Positions 58,100-64,000 of a stretch of 64,000 nucleotides of DNA are shown here, in pieces. The notes under the pieces were generated by a model. The model saw only the letters and a program-made list of their open reading frames with translations, made no database searches and was not told the DNA's origin. The first letter of the stretch is position 1. Each line of letters starts with the position of its first letter. Made by a program: the position numbers and the translations under genes. The stretch lies in assembly GCF_020520425.1 (NCBI RefSeq), contig NC_079487.1, forward strand, positions 104,442,141 through 104,506,140, in the 5' to 3' direction. This DNA is from Spinacia oleracea (lineage: Eukaryota > Streptophyta > Magnoliopsida > Caryophyllales > Amaranthaceae).

Positions 58100-59432
58100 T
58101 GATACATTCATATTTTATATAGTTTTTTGCCCCCGTCCCATATGCACTTTTCATTTCATTTGAGCTCTTCGGAGCCTATTTTAGTGCTAATATGGGTTGT
58201 GTAGTATCTTTAGTTGTATGACCGCTTTTTGGTTATAATTGGTCTTTGGAGACCCGTTTTCTATTACTCCTGGATGATTACACGGATCTCGAGCATGTAC
58301 TGGATGATCTAGCCAATTTCAAGGGCCCCAAATGGCAAATTAGACCCAAAGGAGTTAGGCTTGGGCCTCAAGATTCAAGGCTCATGGCAAATACGGAAAA
58401 ATGTTCTCAAAACCTAGGGCACCGGTTTTCGCAAACTGGCAGGTTTTGAGAATAAGGAGGATTTAATTTTACGTGCGAAACCGGCAGACCTGGGGCACCG
58501 GTTTTCGCCACTGCTGTCTTTGGAGTGCTTCGCTGGGCCGAAAACCGGCCGGTAGCACCATTTTTCGATCATAATCCTCAGTTTTGCTCGTTTTTCTCTA
58601 GAAACTTTATGGGGAAGCTATATATATTAAACTTAGTTTTTCTTAGTGAAAAAACTTTAATTCCGTACTCTAGTTTCTAGTATTAAAAAGTTCCGTAGTT
58701 TTTGGTACCTTATTACTCTGAACTTTTGTCGATTACTTTCGCGATTCAATTCAAGTTTCAACTTTTGTCCTTCAATTGGGTATCAATCTAATCCTATTTC
58801 ATGTTCTTAATCTCAATTATGTTTCCAATATTCTTAATTGCTTTGTTTATTATTAATATGAGTGAGTAGTTTAATTTCTATGGTTTAGGGGATCTATAAA
58901 TGTATGATTGGGGATTGTATAAGACTTAAATTATTGACTTTTAATTATAATTTCTATAGCTTATTTTGTTTGTTTGACAATTCTGTTCTGCCGGACTATT
59001 TTGATTGAATTTGATGAATCTTAGATTATGCGCCGAGAGGTATAAATCTGATGTTCATGATATGTGGCTATTAGATAGAAATTGTTTCTAGTAAATTGCG
59101 AAAGCCTGCTAGTTGTAGTTACCTAACGAATCCGAGAGATGCATGTTTTCTTAGTTATAGTTATTAATTGTTTATTATTGTCTATCGTCAATCCCTAGTC
59201 TACATTTGCGGTGATCTGTTGCCCTAGATTCCCTTAATATTGTTATCGCCTTGTTTAATTATCGTCGTAGTTATAATATAAATCAACCCTTTTTATTGTT
59301 ACCAATAGTCTAGACCTTGTTTTAATAGTAGAAAGAACGTTGTTCCCTCGTGGATACGATCCCTATTTCCCTTACTATATTAGTTGGTGAACGTTAGGTT
59401 TATCTCTGATATGAGTACGATTTAGCCTGTCA
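58100..59432 (+). repeat. full 3' LTR (1333 bp)
   Basis: Starts TGATACATTCATATTTTATA, ends GATTTAGCCTGTCA, and is followed by the ATTAC duplication. Contains CCGGTTTTCGC/CGAAAACCGGCCGG words at about 58425-58555. Confidence 0.9.
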
Positions 59433-59670
59433 ATTACCATAGCAAAGACTTATATAAGTGAAGGGATTACAAAAGTACCTGGATAAAGCTGTAAGCCCAT
59501 GAAATTTCTGAAGAGCAGCAGATAAAACTCATAATTCTGGGGGATAAAGAGAGGTCTTCCCTTCATTCTATCTTATGCATTGACAAGAGCGAGCGACAAA
59601 GAGCCACCATCATCCAATTCAATGGAGCTCAATTCTTTGCCTGAAAGCAGGCATTGAACGGCTAAAAGCT

Positions 59671-61659
59671 TCATACACTCAAACCAGCCCAATTCTTAAA
59701 AGCAATTAGGGCCTCCATCTTCTTGAAATTCTTCCTTCTCAGCTTAGATACTTTAAGTTTCTTGTGGGTCTCCATGAATGCTTGTTTATATCTCCACTTA
59801 TCAATGAATATCTTCCATTCTCGAGATTTGTCAACTACTTGCATCACAGCATCAAAAAATCCTCCCTTTACCAGTGCATAGAGGAAAGCGTCAATCAATT
59901 TGTGATTTAACTTAAAGCCTCCATAGTCATCAGTCGAGACTCGCCTTTTAACCTCATTCCAAAGCATCAAAACATTAAAGTATTTCCCTGCAACAACGTA
60001 ACCATTAATCAATGACAAATATGTCTGCTCATTAGGTCCAAAATGAAGAAAGGCCATTCTCCTAAATGTTCTACTAGCATCTTCTAGCCGACCAGCCTTA
60101 CAGAAAGCATGAATAATAGAATTCCAGTCATGTGTCCCCACTTCTATCCGAGGATCCTCAACAACCTCATCCAAGAATGCTGCCATTAATTCAGGCCGGT
60201 TATTTTCTGTCAAACCAGTCATTATGGTAAGATAACTTCCTTTCAGCTCCGATATTCTTGCATCCCTCATGTCCCTAAACAAAGAAAATGCAGACTGGAA
60301 ATCCTGGCTTGACATTGACGCTTCTATTAAAGAGTCATAACAACTAACATCCAAGTGCAAGCCAGAACAATTGATCTCCGCTACCATTTGCGCAGCTTCA
60401 GCTGTCCTATACTCTTTACAGTAGGCTTTCAAGATTGACAAATACACCCCAAGTCCAACAACAGCTCCTTTAGCTTTCATCTCATCCAATATACTATGTG
60501 CCTTATCCAACATCCCAAGTACAGTACAAGCATTAACAATTCCAAACCCTGTAGATTGTTCCCCAACGACATTTTCAGGCTCTGACATTTGAGCTTCAGC
60601 AACCAATGCTGCTAAATCCTTAATACTCCCATGCTTTAGAAACCCTTTCACAATCTCACAGTAAGTTTCTTCACTGAATTTTGAACCATCTCCTTCTCCT
60701 GCTTTCAAACTACACAAGACCGTCTTAGAGACCGATTCCATACTGCCTGCTTTAACATAACCCCGAATCAGATAACTCAAGAACACCATTTTATCCGTAA
60801 ATCCAAATCCACCCATCAAACTCCCCAACTCGACTATTTTCCCTTCTAGGCCCTTCAACGCATACAAATACCCAAGCAACCCGAAACTCAATTCATTGGG
60901 CCTAACCCCCAAAACCGACATCAACTCAATAACCCTTTCCGCTTCCTCCACCGATTCAAGATCGGAACAACACCCCTCCAAAGCAGCATTACAAGCATCC
61001 AAATTAGGTTTCATAAAATCCAACTTCTCATCAATAGCAACCCTACAATTCTCATGAAAAACACCCAAATACCCAACAAAACTCCCATTCTTCTTACTAA
61101 TCTCAACAAGCACAGGACCACACATATCAAAAGGGACAAAAAATCTATTCTTAAACATACATTTAACTAAGGAAAAAGCAGGAGCAGCATAATTAGCAGC
61201 AGCCATGGAACTCAAAACCCTACTCACAGAATCAAAATCTAACAAATTGGGATTCTTCTCAACCAAGAAAACAACAGCAGTGAAAGCCCTTTTGAGATTA
61301 TGAACATCCGAGAGAGAAGATAAGTGGGTAATGAGGGAATTGGTGAGAGACTTACTGGGGTAAGAGGAAGTGTTTGTGAGAGACTTGAATGATTTCCAAG
61401 CTTCATCAGTGTCGGCGGTGGAAAGAGATTGTTGGAGGGTGATTTCTAGGGTGGTTTTGTGTTCTGGGGTAATGATTTTAGAAGATGTGGGAGGTGGAGA
61501 CGGTGGTGATGCTGTTTGTTGGGGCTTTAAGGAGAAAAGGGAGGGTTGCAGGAAAGAGTACAGAGATGGAGTTTCACCTGTGGCGGTGGTAGTGGTGGTG
61601 GTGGAGAAGGGTCTTGTTTGCGGTGGTCGAAGGAGAGAAAAAGCCCTGCGCCTCCACAT
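59671..61659 (-). CDS. P-class pentatricopeptide repeat protein, probably mitochondrial
   Basis: Intronless, 662 residues from ATG 61659 (the open frame runs eight codons further only through a TTG). The N-terminus MWRRRAFSLLRPPQTRPFSTTTTTT is an arginine- and serine/threonine-rich presequence typical of mitochondrial import. PPR-type helical hairpins are recognisable at about 217-270 (DACNAALEGC..RPNELSFGLL), 372-410, 404-475 (VYLSILKAYCKEYRTAEAAQMVAEI, CYDSLIEASMSSQDFQSAFSLF) and 510-570 (WNSIIHAFCKAGRLEDASRTFRRM, TYLSLINGYVVAGKYFNVLMLW). No E, DYW or SMR domain is seen; the tail is lysine/arginine-rich. Such proteins bind organelle RNA. It reminds me of the Arabidopsis At1g69290/At1g68980 group, from memory only. 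The Athila-like insertion ends about 230 bp downstream of the stop. Confidence 0.9.
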   Translation of the reverse strand: MWRRRAFSLLRPPQTRPFSTTTTTTATGETPSLYSFLQPSLFSLKPQQTASPPSPPPTSSKIITPEHKTTLEITLQQSLSTADTDEAWKSFKSLTNTSSYPSKSLTNSLITHLSSLSDVHNLKRAFTAVVFLVEKNPNLLDFDSVSRVLSSMAAANYAAPAFSLVKCMFKNRFFVPFDMCGPVLVEISKKNGSFVGYLGVFHENCRVAIDEKLDFMKPNLDACNAALEGCCSDLESVEEAERVIELMSVLGVRPNELSFGLLGYLYALKGLEGKIVELGSLMGGFGFTDKMVFLSYLIRGYVKAGSMESVSKTVLCSLKAGEGDGSKFSEETYCEIVKGFLKHGSIKDLAALVAEAQMSEPENVVGEQSTGFGIVNACTVLGMLDKAHSILDEMKAKGAVVGLGVYLSILKAYCKEYRTAEAAQMVAEINCSGLHLDVSCYDSLIEASMSSQDFQSAFSLFRDMRDARISELKGSYLTIMTGLTENNRPELMAAFLDEVVEDPRIEVGTHDWNSIIHAFCKAGRLEDASRTFRRMAFLHFGPNEQTYLSLINGYVVAGKYFNVLMLWNEVKRRVSTDDYGGFKLNHKLIDAFLYALVKGGFFDAVMQVVDKSREWKIFIDKWRYKQAFMETHKKLKVSKLRRKNFKKMEALIAFKNWAGLSV

Positions 61660-61749
61660 ACTCGTCTTTATTTTTTGGTTCAAATGAGAAATCAGTTAGC
61701 TGAGTTAGCCGTGCCTCATTTCTTCGATCTATCCATGCCTCCATGGTAG

Positions 61750-62235
61750 AGCTGTCAAAACAAGTCCTAGGGTTCGGGTTGGGTCATGAACATGTCGGGT
61801 CGTGTCAGGTCACTTTAACATTGGGAGCAGGTTGGGTTGGTTTTCGGTCAGGTCATGTCGGTTTTTTCTCATTCCGGGTACAAGACGGGTTCGGGTCGAT
61901 CCGTGCTCGGGTCGAGTTCAATTTCGGGTTTGGGTCTTATATAGTCGGGTTTTAACAGTTAATATCGGGTATGTGGTCAAGTTCGGATCGGATAATTTTC
62001 GAGTCAGTTAAAATTCAGCTCGGGTTCACTCTCGAACACGGGTTAAGATTGAGTCAATTACTGATTTGGTCATCTCTAAATATTCAAACGTAAAAGGTCG
62101 AGTCACTAACTATGTAGTAAAAATTGGGTTAAGGTAATTGTCGATTTGTTAGGTAACGAATCGAGTTTAGATCATGGTTCAGTCGGATCTGTTCGGTTAT
62201 TGGGTCATCTTTCGATCGGGTGTCGGGTTCCAGTT
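61750..62235 (+). repeat. degenerate GGGTCGGGTT-type repeat upstream of the PPR gene
   Basis: Many variants of GGGTTCGGGT, GGTCGGGT and TCAGGTCA at irregular short spacing. It begins about 90 bp before the PPR start codon, thus in its promoter. No coding content. Confidence 0.65.
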
Positions 62236-62254
62236 CAGATCATGACTACAATTT

Positions 62255-62340
62255 TCTTATGTATGAACCACAAAAAATGGCAAAAAATGTAGTGTATTTA
62301 GTGTAAAAAAATGATGCGATATTTTCCGGAACGGATGAAT
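62255..62340 (+). repeat. partial Stowaway-like fragment
   Basis: TATGAACCACAAAAAATGG...GATGCGATATTTTCCGGA..GGATGAA is a diverged copy of the right half of 23873-24126. Confidence 0.5.
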
Positions 62341-64000
62341 TATGTAACTTTCACAAATATGGTTCAAGTAAAAAGGCTGAGGAAGTATAACGGACATCGT
62401 CAATTTTTACAAATATGTTAATGTACTAGTTTGACTGCTAATATATGTACACAAATATTAATAATTACTCCGTATTTAAAATCATTTCGCATAATACTTT
62501 TTTTTAATATTATTTTAAAAAACATAGAAAAAGTTAATGTGTTGACTATTCTCAAACGAAGGGAGGGCGATCCGTGGACTATGGACCGTGGTGCACATAG
62601 AGCATGGTGCACCAAAAGAACATATGTGCATAGGCAAAAGAACATGACACTACGGCAAAAGAAGTGTGATTCACCATGACACTACGGCACAATGGTCCAC
62701 CTTCTAAATTGCAAAGGGAGTGTGTGATTCCATTTCACTCTTTCATTTTTTATTTTTGTTTTTGTTCAGCGTAAATGTTTTCTCTTTTCTTTTATCCTTT
62801 ACTTTTTAACTTTCAAACAATTTTATTATTATTAGAAATTAGTAAATAATTTTCTACCTAAAATAAAACCGAGTTAAGTTGTAAAATTAATTAAATTTTG
62901 AAATTTTAATTTTGAAAATTATTATAAATAAATAAAGTCGGAATATTAAACCTTCCAAGCAGTCCAAACCCGAGTCAACACCTCCGGCATGATGGTTGAG
63001 CAACGTTGGGAAGGCGGCTGCGTCAAGGAGGGGGGAGAGGATATAAGGGAAGGAAAGAGTTATTGCGATGATGGGTTGTTAGGGAGCGGGAGGAGAGAGA
63101 ACTTTGCGACCACAGAGGGCTCTGTGAGGGTGAAGAGGGTAGAGGAGGTTTTGCGTGATTGTGATGGTAATTGCGCGACTGGACATTGATTATAGATGGC
63201 GAATATGGAATTTGGACGTTGATGGCAGGGTGGTGTTGGTTTGCAATGAATTATATTTTGTATACTAGTATTACATGTTCAACAAATAAATAAGTAAGGA
63301 AAGTCATGGAATTGGTTTAGTTGTTTTGTCCTTGAATTTGGGAGTTTGGGTATGCAGAGATTTTGGTTTCATTTACCCTTGACCTCATTTACCATTCTTT
63401 CTCATTTTAAATAATTTTTCTTTAATAAACTGGCAAAAAATATGAACTCTTTTTAAATTGCGAAATTTGAGCAGATATTTGGGAGGTTAGGTGGCCTTTG
63501 TGCCAAATAAGCCCCATAACTTAGGTCTTGTGTACAATTTAACCCATTTACTTTCAATGGTAGCAAAACAACCTCATACCTTTTATCATTAGTACAATTA
63601 ACCCGCGCATGACATTTTCCATCCAAATTAAACTTGAAAGCCGGTAATCTTTTTAATTTCGACGAAAAACAACCATAAATTAACAATATACAAATTTTTG
63701 TACATTCCTAGAATCGGTAATCTCTTCCCACATTTAAGTCAATTTTTCTCTCCATCAACCTCTTTCTCTTTCCTCTAAATCAATCATGCTCTCCATCACC
63801 CTCTCTCTCCTCTCGATGATCATCGATTCACCACAGCCGACCTCGTCGCCCCTATAACTATTGTTGAAGTTTTTTTTTCTAGATTTACTATAGGTTGCCA
63901 ACTTTTTATTAGCTATTGTATTTGTTAATGTAATTTGATATAGAGTAAATGATGTTAGGATTAGTGTGCATATACAACCTTTATCATGAAGATATGAGAG
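62341..64000. other. anonymous end of the window
   Basis: No gene supported. A GC-richer stretch at about 62940-63200 has a 66-codon frame with no domain. The block at about 63490-63690 (CAAATAAGCCCCATAACTT, ACAATTTAACCCATT) resembles a long-TIR transposon end whose partner would lie outside the window. Confidence 0.4.

Larger units (their letters stand above)
50875..59432 (+). mobile_element. non-autonomous Athila-like LTR element with internal inverted duplication
   Basis: 8558 bp, flanked by a perfect 5-bp target duplication ATTAC (50870-50874 and 59433-59437). The left end is a truncated 5' LTR (50875-51299). The right end is a full 1333-bp LTR starting TGATACATTC and ending CCTGTCA, preceded by a polypurine tract. 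The only coding remnants resemble Athila ORF1 (gag); no protease, RT or integrase is present. Between the LTRs lies a large inverted repeat (51320-53062 against 53221-56007), the right arm of which holds two younger insertions. The primer binding site and most of the 5' LTR are missing, so this copy cannot retrotranspose on its own. Confidence 0.88.

Noticed and set aside
62989..63189. 66-codon glycine/glutamate-rich frame
   Set aside because: GC-richer and purine-biased DNA, no domain, no supporting signals.

Overview
The window is plant nuclear DNA, almost certainly from a eudicot. It has spliced genes with GT-AG introns, single-copy plant genes (COQ4, ALS3/STAR2, a CAT-type amino acid transporter, a P-class PPR protein, a PR-1-like protein) set in AT-rich DNA, and a dense mix of plant transposons (Ty1/copia, Athila-like Ty3, Helitron, MULE, hAT, Tourist, Stowaway). 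The frequent short word ACTCCGTA and the repeat style make me suspect Caryophyllales (spinach/beet/quinoa type). That is a guess from memory, not a demonstrated assignment.

Layout. 1-552: non-coding, degenerate direct-repeat DNA. 553-10952: a complete, very young Ty1/copia element with 1.38-kb LTRs and a CCCGC target duplication. It carries a 2.8-kb leader with a GC-rich tandem array, gag-protease and pol; one extra A in the protease separates gag-pr from pol. 11243-16700: a transposon graveyard with two long-TIR MULE-like elements (one holding a hAT element), a Tourist MITE and an old copia LTR fragment. 17111-17722 (-): PR-1/CAP secreted protein gene. 18598-24570: a SINE-like piece, a Helitron with both ends readable, Tourist and Stowaway MITEs, a (TA)n palindrome and a 45-bp tandem repeat. 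25118-26527: solo LTR of the same copia family as the first element. 27783-31493: two adjacent MULE-like elements, the second split by nested insertions. 36770-38110 (-): dead fragments of a receptor-like kinase and a WAT1-type transporter joined head to tail, just upstream of a Helitron-like 3' end (38667). 39642-41169 (+): COQ4. 42110-44795 (-): ALS3/STAR2-like. 45424-46741: three MITEs. 47420-49180 (+): cationic amino acid transporter. 50875-59432: a non-autonomous Athila-like element whose interior holds a giant inverted duplication. 59671-61659 (-): PPR gene. 61750-64000: degenerate GGGTC-rich DNA and anonymous sequence.

The host genes are unrelated (ubiquinone synthesis, metal/aluminium tolerance transport, amino acid transport, organelle RNA metabolism, extracellular defence-type protein) and form no pathway cluster. 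The most unusual structure is the ~1.75-kb inverted repeat inside the Athila-like element. Its right arm carries two later insertions (a Tourist MITE and a 9-bp-TSD MULE-type MITE), while the left arm keeps both empty sites. If transcribed it would fold into a long double-stranded RNA, so it is the best candidate here for an undescribed regulatory locus.
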